Shown here one piece after another: positions 55,168 to 64,000 of a stretch of DNA of 64,000 nt (its first letter is position 1; each line of letters opens with the position of its first letter). The translations under genes and the position numbers were made by a program. Origin of the DNA: Streptomyces sp. NBC_01264. Lineage in GTDB: Bacteria > Actinomycetota > Actinomycetes > Streptomycetales > Streptomycetaceae. The stretch is taken from positions 5,518,001 through 5,582,000 of the forward strand of contig NZ_JAPEOX010000001.1 in assembly GCF_026340675.1 (NCBI RefSeq), written 5' to 3'. Under the pieces are notes generated by a model that saw only the letters and a program-made list of their open reading frames with translations, made no database searches and was not told the origin of the DNA.

Positions 55168-56409
55168 TCAGCCGGTGACCCAGGCGTGGGTCGCGGTGGC
55201 GCGGCCCGCGGGGTCCAGGTCGCCCTTGCGGTGGGCGGCGGCCTGCTCGGGGGTGAAGGCCGATTCGTAGATCCGGATCTGGTTCATCGCCCCCTTGAAC
55301 GCGCCCGCCCACGCGTCCTGGTGGCGGGCCCGGCCGAGCTGCAGAGGGCCGGAGTTCTGCCAGATCCCCGGCACCGCGGCCTCTCCGGCCTGCTTGCCGT
55401 CCACGTACAGGTGGATCATCTTCTTCTCCGCGTCGTACACGGCCACCAGCACCGCCCACGTCTTGACCGTCTTCTTCCCCGTGGAGGAGACCGTCACCAC
55501 CGTGGGCGTGGCGCCCTTCTCAGTGGTCCGCACGCGGAACACCCAGGCCTGCTTGCCGTCCACCTCGTCCGCACCGAGCTCGATGGAGAACGACTCGCCG
55601 GTGCCCTGGCTCATCACGACGTGCGTGCCCTTCGCCGTGGAGGCGTTGTTGACGCGGGCCGCGAGGGTGAAGTTCTTGGTCGTGTCCACGCCCGGCTCGG
55701 TGGCCTGGGCGTACGAGTTCGGGTTGCCCTTGAGGGTGAGCTCGTAGCGCGTGTTCACCTTCGGCACCGTGGCCTCGGGGCCCATGCGGATGCTGGTCTT
55801 GCCGACGCTGTCCCTGAGCAGGGAGACGTCGCTCGACACGGTGGGGGAGTAGCTCTTCGACGGGGAGCCCTCGGGGTCCGGCGACCCGGAGACGGGAACG
55901 GACGGGGACGCGGAGGGGGCGTTGTCGGCCACGTCCTTCGCGCCGGGCTTGCCGTCCCGCAGCAGTACGAACGCTCCGCCTCCGGCGAGCAGCAGCAGTA
56001 CGGTCACCGCCCCGCCCACCATCCACAGCCGCTTCTTGCGCCGCTCGGAGGCCGACCGGTCGGCCATCGCCTCCCAGTCGGGCTGATCGCCGAAGGCGAC
56101 GGGCGGCAGGTTCGGGCCGGGTACGGCCGGGCCGGGCTGCTCGTCGAACGGCAGCGGGGGGCCGAAGGCGCCGGACACGGGCGGGCTCGGCGGGTAGCCG
56201 TAGCCACCGCTTTGCGGATAGCCGTAGCCGCCGCCCTGCGGGTAGGCGGAGCCGGAGCCGTGGCCGTCGCCTGACGCGGTCCGGTCGGGATCGCCGGGCG
56301 GGAACCCGTAGCCGCCCGGCGCGGGTATTCCCGGCGGGAACCCGTAGCCGCCGCCCTCCGGGGTGGGCTCGGGCTGGGGGCTGTGCGGGCGATCCGTACC
56401 GTCAGTCAT
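55168..56409 (-). CDS. Membrane-anchored LamG-domain protein
   Basis: 413 residues. A Gly/Tyr/Pro-rich cytosolic N-terminus (repeats of GGYGYP and GGYGFPPG, 1-80) is followed by a basic stretch and one transmembrane helix (about 131-152), a Ser/Pro linker, and a C-terminal concanavalin/LamG-like domain (about 215-400; KTWAVLVAVYDAEKKMIHLYVDGKQAGEA, LQLGRARHQDAWAGAFKGAMNQIRIYESAFT). Such domains bind glycans or proteins outside the cell. It lies just beyond cseC on the same strand, 171 bp away. The ligand is unknown. Confidence 0.83.
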   Translation of the reverse strand: MTDGTDRPHSPQPEPTPEGGGYGFPPGIPAPGGYGFPPGDPDRTASGDGHGSGSAYPQGGGYGYPQSGGYGYPPSPPVSGAFGPPLPFDEQPGPAVPGPNLPPVAFGDQPDWEAMADRSASERRKKRLWMVGGAVTVLLLLAGGGAFVLLRDGKPGAKDVADNAPSASPSVPVSGSPDPEGSPSKSYSPTVSSDVSLLRDSVGKTSIRMGPEATVPKVNTRYELTLKGNPNSYAQATEPGVDTTKNFTLAARVNNASTAKGTHVVMSQGTGESFSIELGADEVDGKQAWVFRVRTTEKGATPTVVTVSSTGKKTVKTWAVLVAVYDAEKKMIHLYVDGKQAGEAAVPGIWQNSGPLQLGRARHQDAWAGAFKGAMNQIRIYESAFTPEQAAAHRKGDLDPAGRATATHAWVTG

Positions 56410-56580
56410 GGTTCGGATGCTAAAACATCGGCGTCCGCAAGCGAACAGCCGATGGTCGCGATACGACACCGATCGAGCTCCGGGCCCTTGTCCCGCCGCG
56501 ATCCAGGCACCCGCCCCGGCATGGCTTCCGGCGCCCGCCCCGGCACCGCTCCCGCCGCCCGCCCCGCCGCCGGTCCCCGC

Positions 56581-57894
56581 TCAGTCCTCCCGGCGCAGGA
56601 TCGGGAAGCTTCCCGTCGCCGTCGGCGCGTGTTCCGGCAGCCACAGCACCGCCACCGCCCCCGCGGCCGCGCCGCCGTGGGCGAAGCCGCCCGGGCCGGC
56701 CACGTTGCGGAACGTCAGCCGGGCGCCCAGCACCCGCGCCTGTCCCTCCGCGATGGTCAGCCCCAGCCCGTGCCCGACCCCGGCCCGGTCCGTGGACCCG
56801 GTCCGGAACCGGCTCGGCCCCTCCCGGAGCAGGGCCTCGGGGAAGCCCGGTCCGTGGTCCCGGACCCGTACCACCCGGCCTTCGACATCGACCTGGATCG
56901 GCGCCCGCCCGTACCGCGCGGCGTTCGCGAGGAGGTTCCCGAGGATCCGCTCCAGGCGGCGCGGATCGGTGCTGACGATCTCGTCCGCGACGATGCGTAC
57001 GCTCGCCTCCGGCATCAGGGAGGTGACCCGGCGGCTGACGAACTCGCCCAGCGCCACCTCCTGGAGCTCCGCCCGCTCGGACGCGCTGTCCAGCCGGGCC
57101 ACCTCCAGGACGTCCTCGACCAGCGCACGCAGCGCCTGCGCGCGGTCCCGTACGAGCTCGGTCGGCCGGCCCGGCGGCAGCAGTTCGGCCGCCGTGAGCA
57201 GGCCCGTCACCGGGGTGCGCAGTTCGTGCGCGATGTCGGCGGTGACCCGCCGCTCCGCCTCCAGCCGCTGCTGGAGCGCGTCCGCCATCGCGTCGACCGC
57301 CCGCGCGAGGTCGTCGGTCTCGTCGCGTACGACGCCCCCGACCGCGTCCCGCACCCGTACCTCGGGATCCCCGTGCGCCACGCGCTGCGCCGCCGCCGCG
57401 GCCTTGCGCAGCCGGCGCGAGATCTGGCCGCCGATCAGCACGCCGAGCGCCGACCCGCCGACCACCACGGCCAGGGAGCCGATGACCAGGGCCCGGTCCA
57501 GGTCGCGCACCATGTTGGCGCTCTCCCGGAACTGGGTGTGGAGCGACAGCACCTGCCCGTTGCCGAGCGGTACGGCCGCCCACACCTCCGGGAGTCCGCG
57601 CGGGTTGTCCTGGATGTAGGTGCCGCGCCGCCCGGACCGGGCCTTCTCGCGCAGCTCCCCGGGCAGGTCCGGGTCGTTGAGCTTGGCGCCCATGGGCGGC
57701 TTGCGGCCGGCCTCGGCGTTGCGGGAGATGAACTGCACCCGGTCGAGCTGCACTTCGCGCGCGCTCTCCAGCATCGAGACGCGGGCAGCGCTGTGCACCA
57801 CCAGGCTCAGTGCGATGGCGGTCAGCGCGCCCACGGACGCGATGGCGAGCGTGATCTTCCAGCGGATCCCGGTCCGCAGGGTGAACCGCTTCAT
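56581..57894 (-). CDS. cseC: Envelope-stress sensor histidine kinase CseC
   Basis: 437 residues. Two transmembrane helices (about 14-36 and 135-155) flank a small extracytoplasmic sensor; a HAMP linker follows (160-215), then the HisKA phospho-acceptor H223 (ADIAHELRTPVTGLL) and an HATPase domain (LGNLLANAARYG, VRDHGPGFPEALL, GHGLGLTIAEGQARVLG). In S. coelicolor CseC senses cell-wall damage and drives sigE through CseB. It is last in the sigE-cseABC operon, 49 bp after cseB. Confidence 0.93.
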   Translation of the reverse strand: MKRFTLRTGIRWKITLAIASVGALTAIALSLVVHSAARVSMLESAREVQLDRVQFISRNAEAGRKPPMGAKLNDPDLPGELREKARSGRRGTYIQDNPRGLPEVWAAVPLGNGQVLSLHTQFRESANMVRDLDRALVIGSLAVVVGGSALGVLIGGQISRRLRKAAAAAQRVAHGDPEVRVRDAVGGVVRDETDDLARAVDAMADALQQRLEAERRVTADIAHELRTPVTGLLTAAELLPPGRPTELVRDRAQALRALVEDVLEVARLDSASERAELQEVALGEFVSRRVTSLMPEASVRIVADEIVSTDPRRLERILGNLLANAARYGRAPIQVDVEGRVVRVRDHGPGFPEALLREGPSRFRTGSTDRAGVGHGLGLTIAEGQARVLGARLTFRNVAGPGGFAHGGAAAGAVAVLWLPEHAPTATGSFPILRRED

Positions 57895-57943
57895 TCAGAT
57901 TTCATTCCCGCGCTCGTCCCCCGTGCTCGTTCCTCCCAAGGCA

Positions 57944-58648
<705 letters not shown>

Positions 58649-58680
58649 CGGGAGCCTCGCCTCGCCTCGGTACTCGTTGC

Positions 58681-59388
58681 TCAGTTCTTCGGGCTGACGG
58701 CCGGGGCGGGAAGCGTCCCGCCGTCGACCACGTTGCTGTAGTCGGTGTGCACCCGGTCCTGCTCGGTGAACCGCTCGCCGTTCCAGCGGTAGGTGATCAG
58801 GTCCTCGCCCGAGGGGTAGGAGAGCGCGTCGCTCTTCCCGTAGACCGGCTTGGTGACGACCAGGTCGCCCCGGTCGATCTCGGCGTAGACGGGCGGCTGC
58901 TCGTCCGAGAACACATTCTCGTACGAGGCCCCCTCCGCCCGGTACACGAAGGAACCGCGGCCCAGCGCGTCGGCGCAGGACAGGACGTTGACCACGATGT
59001 CGACCTCCGGGCCGCCGGTGACCTTCCCGTAGCTGACGTCCACCGGGTACTCCTTGCCCGAGCAGGGCTTCAGGTCCCGCTTGGTCTCGGCGCTGATCTT
59101 GGGGTCCGCCTTGATCAGGGCGATCGGGTCGACCTTGGCGGCCGGTTTCCCGGAGGCCTGGGGGACGAGGGCGGTGGCGGTGCCCGCGTCGTGGTCGGCG
59201 GGCGCCGAGGAGGGGGCGCCGGTCTTGGCCACCGACTCGGTACGGGCCGGGCCGCCGTCCCGCAGCCCCGTTCCCCCCGTCGAGCAGCCGACCGCGAACA
59301 GCACGGTGCCGACGAGGACGACCGTCCCCGTCGACATCAGTACCACCGAGCTCTTGCCGCTCAGTCTTGGGCCAATCAGGCCGCGCAC
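58681..59388 (-). CDS. cseA: Lipoprotein CseA, negative modulator of the sigE system
   Basis: 235 residues with a signal sequence and lipobox (FAVGC) near residue 35, then a Ser/Ala linker and a mostly beta-type domain of unknown fold. In S. coelicolor CseA is an extracytoplasmic lipoprotein whose loss raises sigE expression. GTG 59388 lies inside the end of sigE (13-bp overlap), so translation is coupled. The identification rests on gene order as well as sequence. Confidence 0.9.
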   Translation of the reverse strand: MRGLIGPRLSGKSSVVLMSTGTVVLVGTVLFAVGCSTGGTGLRDGGPARTESVAKTGAPSSAPADHDAGTATALVPQASGKPAAKVDPIALIKADPKISAETKRDLKPCSGKEYPVDVSYGKVTGGPEVDIVVNVLSCADALGRGSFVYRAEGASYENVFSDEQPPVYAEIDRGDLVVTKPVYGKSDALSYPSGEDLITYRWNGERFTEQDRVHTDYSNVVDGGTLPAPAVSPKN

Positions 59389-59936
59389 CGCTCACGCCCC
59401 TCGTACCGGATGGTGTGGTCACCGCGCTCCAGCGCGCGCAGGTCCAGGTCCCGGCTCTCCAGTTCCTGCCGGAGGCGGGCCAGTGCGCGGTGCAGAGTGC
59501 TCTTCACGGTTCCCGCCGACATGCCGAGCGCCGCGGCCGTCTCCTCGGTGCTCATCTGCTCCCAGTGTCGCAGTACCACCACACTGCGCTGCTTGGGCGC
59601 GAGCACCTTGAGGATGTCCATGAGCAGGGCGCGGTCGGCGCGCTGGTCCGAACCGTCCTCGACGGAGGCGTCGGGTAGCTGCTCGGTGGGAACCTCTTCG
59701 AGCTTGCGGGCCCGCCACCATTCGGTACGGGTGTTGATCATGACACGGCGCAGGTAGGCGTCGGCGAGGGACTTGTCGGTGATGCCGTCCCAGCGGCCGT
59801 AGGTGCGCACCAGTGCGGTCTGCAGGAGGTCCTGAGCGTCGGTCGGGTCCGGAACCAGGCGACGGGCACTGCGCAGCAGCGCGTCCTGCCGGGTGCGTAC
59901 GTACTCTTCGAATTCGAGTACCTCGCCGTGCGCCAT
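59376..59936 (-). CDS. sigE: ECF sigma factor SigE
   Basis: 186 residues. Region 2 (DAQDLLQTALVRTYGRW, AYLRRVMINTRTEWWRARK) and region 4 (LAPKQRSVVVLRHWEQMSTEETAAALGMSAGTVKSTLHRALARLRQEL) are clear. SigE directs transcription of cell-wall genes in response to envelope stress; no anti-sigma gene is present, since control is transcriptional through CseB/CseC. ATG 59936 follows CGGAGGCGG. The promoter lies in the 180 bp before it. Confidence 0.96.
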   Translation of the reverse strand: MAHGEVLEFEEYVRTRQDALLRSARRLVPDPTDAQDLLQTALVRTYGRWDGITDKSLADAYLRRVMINTRTEWWRARKLEEVPTEQLPDASVEDGSDQRADRALLMDILKVLAPKQRSVVVLRHWEQMSTEETAAALGMSAGTVKSTLHRALARLRQELESRDLDLRALERGDHTIRYEGRERCAA

Positions 59937-60116
59937 CTCAGACCGCCTCCGTTCCGACCAACCGCTGATCCCGCTGCCTTACGGATTCGACGGTACGGAG
60001 GCGTTGTCACGGGCCTGTGCGGGTCAGCCTTCGGTGGGCGCACGGACACCCATAGGTTATGTAACAGAGCCCGTGAGCTGCGGTTTCTCCGGGCAAGCGG
60101 AATCCCTGAATCAGCC

Positions 60117-61058
60117 TCAGGTGGTGGGGGGCACGGTGTTCCCGGCGGTGTTCTCCGTCGCCTTCGCGGGAGCCGCCGGCAGCCGGTACATGAGGCCGGG
60201 CAGCGGCTCCACGAGCCCGTCCGAGACCAGCCCGTCGAGCGCGCGGGCCCGCTGCACGGGCTCCTCCCAGACGGTGTCGAGGAGGGACTGCGGCACGGCG
60301 CCGACCGCCTCGCGCAGCACCGCGAGGAGCTTGCCGCGCACCTGCCGGTCGGTCCCGGCGTACGTCTGCCCGCGCCGCGGGGGTCCCTCGTGCGGGGGCT
60401 TGCCCGCCAGCCGCCACGCGCACAGCCCGGCCACCGGACAGCTCCCGCAGTCCGGGCTCTTGGCCGTGCACACCAGTGCCCCGAGCTCCATGGAGGCCGC
60501 CGCCCAGCGGGCCGCGGTGTCCTCGTCCTCGGGCAGCAGGGCCCGCGCCAGGCGCCGCTCGGCGGCGGTCGTGGCGTTCGGCGGGTACTCGACCCCGGTC
60601 GCCGTGCGCGCGAAGACCCGGCGCACGTTGGTGTCGAGGACCGCGTGCCGCTGCCCGTACGCGAAGGAGGCCACGGCGGCCGCCGTGTACTCGCCGATCC
60701 CGGGCAGGGCCAGCAACTGCGCGTGCTCGCGCGGTACGTCGCCCCCGTGCCGCTCCGTTATGGCGACGGCCGCGCCGTGCAGGCGCAGGGCCCGGCGCGG
60801 GTAGCCGAGACGGCCCCAGGCGCGTACGGCCTCCCCGGGGGCGTCGGCGGCGAGGTCGGCGGGCCGGGGCCAGCGGGCGAGCCACTGCTCGTAGACCGGC
60901 AGGACCCGGTTGACGGGGGTCTGCTGGAGCATGAACTCGCTGACCATCACCCCCCAGGGGCCGGCCTCGGGGCGGCGCCAGGGCAGGTCGCGGGCGTGTG
61001 CTTCGAACCACGCGATGACGGGGGAGTGCAGCGCGGTGGTGGGAATGGTTGCAGTCAT
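60117..61058 (-). CDS. mutY: A/G-specific adenine glycosylase
   Basis: 313 residues. HhH-GPD core: VMVSEFMLQQTPVNRVLPVY (catalytic Glu), LPGIGEYTAAAVASFAYG (helix-hairpin-helix), AVLDTNVRRVFAR (catalytic Asp), and a 4Fe-4S loop C-x6-C-x2-C-x5-C in CTAKSPDCGSCPVAGLC. It removes adenine mispaired with 8-oxoguanine. ATG 61058 (MTATIPT) is preferred over 61070. The C-terminus is shorter than E. coli MutY and lacks an obvious full NUDIX-like domain, as is usual here. Confidence 0.94.
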   Translation of the reverse strand: MTATIPTTALHSPVIAWFEAHARDLPWRRPEAGPWGVMVSEFMLQQTPVNRVLPVYEQWLARWPRPADLAADAPGEAVRAWGRLGYPRRALRLHGAAVAITERHGGDVPREHAQLLALPGIGEYTAAAVASFAYGQRHAVLDTNVRRVFARTATGVEYPPNATTAAERRLARALLPEDEDTAARWAAASMELGALVCTAKSPDCGSCPVAGLCAWRLAGKPPHEGPPRRGQTYAGTDRQVRGKLLAVLREAVGAVPQSLLDTVWEEPVQRARALDGLVSDGLVEPLPGLMYRLPAAPAKATENTAGNTVPPTT

Positions 61059-61131
61059 GGCAGACGGCATCCTGGCACGTTTCGGGCCCGGGGGCGTCGT
61101 GTCGGTCCCCGGTACCCCGACCGGGGTGGTG

Positions 61132-61740
61132 TCAGGGGGCCGGGTCCGGGCCGGTGACGAGGACGGCCGTGCGGCCGCCGCCGGCCCGTACGGCGGCGAC
61201 GACCCTGGTCGCCGGGCCGGCGAGCGCGAGGGCGCAGAGCGCGGCGAGGCTCGCGCCCAGCAGCAGGCCCATGGCCACGTCGTGCGGGTAGTGGACGCCG
61301 ACGAAGACGCGGGAGAAGGCCATCAGCAGGGCCAGCGGAACGGTCAGCAGCACCAGCTTGCGCACGGCCAGGGCCAGCGCCACGGCGGCCGCGCCCGCGA
61401 TGGTGGAGTGGTTGCTGGGGAAGGACCAGTCACCGGTGGCCGGGCATCTGATCAGCGAGGCCGCCGCCCCGGCCACGGCCCGGCAGGGGCGCTCCTCGTC
61501 GACGGTGGACTTCACCAGCTCGGAGGCGACGTAGGCCAGGGCGGTGACGAAGGGGGCCAGGACCGCGAGCGCCACCGCTCGGGGGTCGCGGGCGCCGCGC
61601 GAACGCCACCACACGGCTATGAAGAGCGCGCCGAAGACGAGCAGCCCGTACTCGGTCCAGAACTCGAACGCCGATTGCACCCAGGCGGGGGTCGAGTGGG
61701 CGAAATCGGTGACGTCGAGGTAGAGGCCGGAGCTGTCCAT
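61132..61740 (-). CDS. PAP2-family membrane phosphatase
   Basis: 202 residues with five to six hydrophobic helices. The PAP2 signature is complete: KSTVDEERP, FPSNHS and SRVFVGVHYPHD. It likely dephosphorylates undecaprenyl pyrophosphate or another lipid phosphate at the outer face of the membrane, a role fitting the nearby envelope-stress genes. It is divergent from the following anchored-protein gene. The exact substrate is uncertain. Confidence 0.9.
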   Translation of the reverse strand: MDSSGLYLDVTDFAHSTPAWVQSAFEFWTEYGLLVFGALFIAVWWRSRGARDPRAVALAVLAPFVTALAYVASELVKSTVDEERPCRAVAGAAASLIRCPATGDWSFPSNHSTIAGAAAVALALAVRKLVLLTVPLALLMAFSRVFVGVHYPHDVAMGLLLGASLAALCALALAGPATRVVAAVRAGGGRTAVLVTGPDPAP

Positions 61741-61886
61741 GGTGACTGAAGGTACCTAAAACGGAATAACGTCCTCATCAGTCCTCATCGGTCCGCATCA
61801 CCCCGCGGGATGATCATCGGCAAAACAATCCGTGTGCGCGGCATGTGGGCACTGATCGCGCCCCGAACTCTCGTAAGGTTCCGTCC

Positions 61887-62717
61887 GTGGGATCTCTGCG
61901 CAATCCGGTCGGGCCGCTCCCCTCCTCCATCTACTGGCGACGGAGGGCCGTGCTGGCGTCCGTTGCCGCGCTCCTCGCGATGCTCGCCGTATGGACCGTC
62001 AGTTCCGGTGCGGGCAAGTCGAGTACCAACGGCAAGGGCCAGGGCGGCTCCGGTCCCGTCACCCAGATCACCCCCGGGCCCTCGGGTTCCGGTCCGGCGA
62101 TCAGTCAGGCCCCAGGCGGGCGCGGCGAGTCGGGCTCCGGCGGCTCCGGCGCGAGCGCCGGCTCCGGCACGGGCTCCGACCCCGGTACGAGCCCCGGCGC
62201 GGGCAAGAACGGCGAACCGGGCGCGGAGCCCGGCGGCGCCGACCAGGGCGGTGCGGGCGGCTCCGGCGGCTCCTCGGCGGGCCAGGTCGTCCCGGCCGAC
62301 TCGCCGGTGCCCACGTGCGCGCCCGGTGCGCTCGACTGGGAGGTCAAGAGCGTGAAGAACCAGTACGAGCCGGGCGAGAAGCCGCGGCTCGAACTCGTCA
62401 CGCACAACATCTCGGGCACGACCTGCAAGGTCGATCTCGGCCCGAAGCAGGCGGTGCTGACGATCACTCAGGCGAGCAACCCCAAGGCGGTCTGGTCCTC
62501 GGCGGACTGCCCGGCGGGCGCGCCCAGCGTGTTCTACCGGGTCCCCTCGCAGGGCGAGACCAAGCAGGACCTGGAGTGGGACCGCCACTTCAGCGAGGCG
62601 ACCCAGTGCCAGTCGCCTCCGGCGGGGGTGGCGGCGGCGGACACGTACGTGGTCGAGGTCAGGTCCCCGGGGATCCAAGGGGTGGCCCGGACCTCGTTCG
62701 TACTGAAGCCGGAGTAG
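61887..62717 (+). CDS. Membrane-anchored secreted protein with Gly/Ser linker
   Basis: 276 residues. The N-terminus GSLRNPVGPLPSSIYWRRR is a highly typical Streptomyces start, followed by one transmembrane helix (about 20-42), a Gly/Ser/Pro linker (to about 140) and a beta-rich C-terminal domain with four Cys (PTCAPG, GTTCKVDLG, SADCPAG, TQCQSP) that likely form disulfides. It resembles DUF4232/adhesin-like extracellular domains. GTG 61887 is chosen over upstream codons. Function unknown. Confidence 0.8.
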   Translation: MGSLRNPVGPLPSSIYWRRRAVLASVAALLAMLAVWTVSSGAGKSSTNGKGQGGSGPVTQITPGPSGSGPAISQAPGGRGESGSGGSGASAGSGTGSDPGTSPGAGKNGEPGAEPGGADQGGAGGSGGSSAGQVVPADSPVPTCAPGALDWEVKSVKNQYEPGEKPRLELVTHNISGTTCKVDLGPKQAVLTITQASNPKAVWSSADCPAGAPSVFYRVPSQGETKQDLEWDRHFSEATQCQSPPAGVAAADTYVVEVRSPGIQGVARTSFVLKPE

Positions 62718-62731
62718 GCGCAGCGGACAGC

Positions 62732-62774
62732 ACGGAGGGGCCGGACCGCCCGCAAGGCGATCCGGCCCCTCCGT
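62732..62774. terminator. Terminator between the anchored protein gene and disA
   Basis: Perfect 14-bp stem (62732-62745 with 62761-62774), with extra inner pairing in the 15-nt loop. It is shared by the convergent genes. Confidence 0.85.
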
Positions 62775-62784
62775 CGTTCACGTC

Positions 62785-63909
62785 CTAGACGTACCGCTCC
62801 AGGATGGAGGACTCCGCCAGCCGGGACAGGCCCTCGCGGACGCTGCGCGCACGCGCCTCGCCGACGCCGTCGACGGTCTGGAGGTCGTCCACCGAAGCCG
62901 CGAGGAGCTTCTGCAGTCCGCCGAAGTGCTCCACCAGCCGCTCGATGATCGCCCCGGGCAGCCGCGGAACCTTCGCCAGCAGCCGGTACCCGCGCGGGGA
63001 CACCGCCGAGTCCAGGGTCTCGGGCGAGCCCGTGTACCCCAGGGCCTTCGCCACGATCGCCAGCTCCAGCAGCTCCGGATGCGTCAGCGCGTCCAGCGCC
63101 GGCAGCGCCTCGTCCACCGTGCGGGAACGCTTCGCCGTCGGCTCCGGCACGTAGTCCCGGATGACGAGCTCCCGCTCCTGCTCGATGCCGACCGTCAGCT
63201 CGTCGAGCTGGAGGGAGAGCAGCCGGCCGTCCGTGCCGAGCTCGACCACGTACTCCGCGATCTCCGTCGCGATGCGCCGCACCATCTCCAGCCGCTGCGC
63301 CACCGCCGTGACGTCGCGGACCGTCACCAGGTCCTCGATCTCCAGCGCGGACAGCGTCCCGGCGACCTCGTCCAGGCGGAGCTTGTACCGCTCCAGCGTG
63401 GCCAGTGCCTGGTTGGCCCGCGACAGGATCGCCCCGGACTCCTCCAGCACGCGCCGCTCGCCGTCCACGTACAGCGCGATCAGGCGCATCGACTGCGAGA
63501 CCGACACCACCGGGAAACCGCACTGCTTCGAGACCCGGTCCGCGGTCCGGTGCCGGGTGCCCGTCTCCTCCGTGTGGATCGACGCGTCCGGCACCAGCTG
63601 GACGCCCGCCCGCAGGATCTTGGTGATGTCCTTGTCCAGGATCAGCGCGCCGTCGAGCTTGCACAGTTCGCGCAGCCGGGTCGCGGTGAACTCCACGTCC
63701 AGCACGAAACCGCCCGTGCACATGGCCTCGACCGACTTGTCCATGCCGAGGACGATGAGCCCTCCGGTATTGCCGCGAACGATCCGTTCGAGCCCGTCAC
63801 GCAGGGGCTGACCAGGTGCGACCGCGCTCAGTGAGGCGCGCATCATGGCCTCCTGCTTGGAGCTCGCGCCCGACTTCCCGGATGCTGCTGCCCCGTCCTT
63901 GGCTGCCAC
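62785..63909 (-). CDS. disA: DNA integrity scanning diadenylate cyclase DisA
   Basis: 374 residues. N-terminal DAC domain with CKLDGALILDKD (DGA motif) and TGTRHRTADR (RHR motif), a helical spine, and a C-terminal helix-hairpin-helix DNA-binding domain (LPGAIIERLVEHFGGLQKLLAASVDDLQTVDGVGEARA). It makes c-di-AMP, with activity blocked at branched DNA. GTG 63909 follows GGAGGAG. In actinobacteria it normally follows radA, which would lie beyond the window edge. Confidence 0.96.
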   Translation of the reverse strand: MAAKDGAAASGKSGASSKQEAMMRASLSAVAPGQPLRDGLERIVRGNTGGLIVLGMDKSVEAMCTGGFVLDVEFTATRLRELCKLDGALILDKDITKILRAGVQLVPDASIHTEETGTRHRTADRVSKQCGFPVVSVSQSMRLIALYVDGERRVLEESGAILSRANQALATLERYKLRLDEVAGTLSALEIEDLVTVRDVTAVAQRLEMVRRIATEIAEYVVELGTDGRLLSLQLDELTVGIEQERELVIRDYVPEPTAKRSRTVDEALPALDALTHPELLELAIVAKALGYTGSPETLDSAVSPRGYRLLAKVPRLPGAIIERLVEHFGGLQKLLAASVDDLQTVDGVGEARARSVREGLSRLAESSILERYV

Positions 63910-64000
63910 TGCACTCCTCCGGTCGCGGGATGTACCGCCTGCGTACGGCCGGGCGGACCATCCCGAAGTCTACCGGCGCGGCCCCGGCGCCCGCCGTGCC

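Overview
The window is a continuous stretch of high-GC actinobacterial core chromosome, almost certainly from a Streptomyces. The base composition is very GC-rich, GTG starts and GTGA/TGATG gene overlaps are common, and the gene content is typical of the genus: Lsr2, a BlaI-type regulator, DUF397, a TipA-like MerR regulator, a DUF2342 metalloprotease, and the complete sigE-cseA-cseB-cseC envelope-stress operon. From memory, the order matches the S. coelicolor SCO335x-SCO341x neighbourhood in the opposite direction. No database could be searched. I see no integrase, transposase, tRNA, rRNA or CRISPR array.

Layout. 1-7.8 kb: end of a DinB/DUF664 gene, PadR and TipA-like regulators, a DedA membrane protein, a ThrE-type exporter, inorganic pyrophosphatase, a D-Ala-D-Ala carboxypeptidase and a zinc metalloprotease. 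8-13 kb: tilS-hpt-ftsH-folE on the plus strand, followed by an acetyltransferase fragment. 13.1-16.2 kb: minus-strand folate operon folP-(NTF2-like)-folB-folK-DUF3180. 16.4-26.9 kb: membrane lysyltransferase-like protein, anchored esterase, glycine-betaine-type ABC transporter (ATPase divergent from two permeases and a binding lipoprotein), secreted hydrolase and arylamine N-acetyltransferase. 27-33.3 kb: an orphan NuoD paralogue, two PH-domain membrane proteins, a two-component system and a MidA-like methyltransferase. 33.3-38.8 kb: secreted M28 aminopeptidase, ArsR-like regulator, a 680-bp repeat-rich intergenic region, and a PLP lyase with an odd Ala/Glu-rich N-terminus. 38.8-44.4 kb: NAD/CoA cofactor operon (DUF2520 protein, panC, nadB, nadC, coaX). 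44.7-51 kb: small and regulatory genes, lsr2 and clpC. 51-54.1 kb: a large NACHT NTPase with C-terminal leucine-rich repeats (a bacterial NLR). 54.5-59.9 kb: M23 peptidase, LamG membrane protein and sigE-cse. 60-64 kb: mutY, PAP2 phosphatase, an anchored secreted protein and disA.

The operons read coherently as folate synthesis, quinolinate/NAD plus pantothenate/CoA synthesis, osmolyte uptake, envelope-stress control with cell-wall enzymes, and protein quality control (FtsH, ClpC). The most notable non-standard signals are as follows. A perfect hairpin lies between the Shine-Dalgarno and the start codon of ftsH. An inverted repeat could sequester the lsr2 Shine-Dalgarno. A full ClgR-type operator lies upstream of clpC. 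A long near-perfect inverted repeat with a nested hairpin lies near 36.5 kb. The NLR gene sits between housekeeping genes, and nadC and the PLP lyase have lineage-specific N-terminal extensions.
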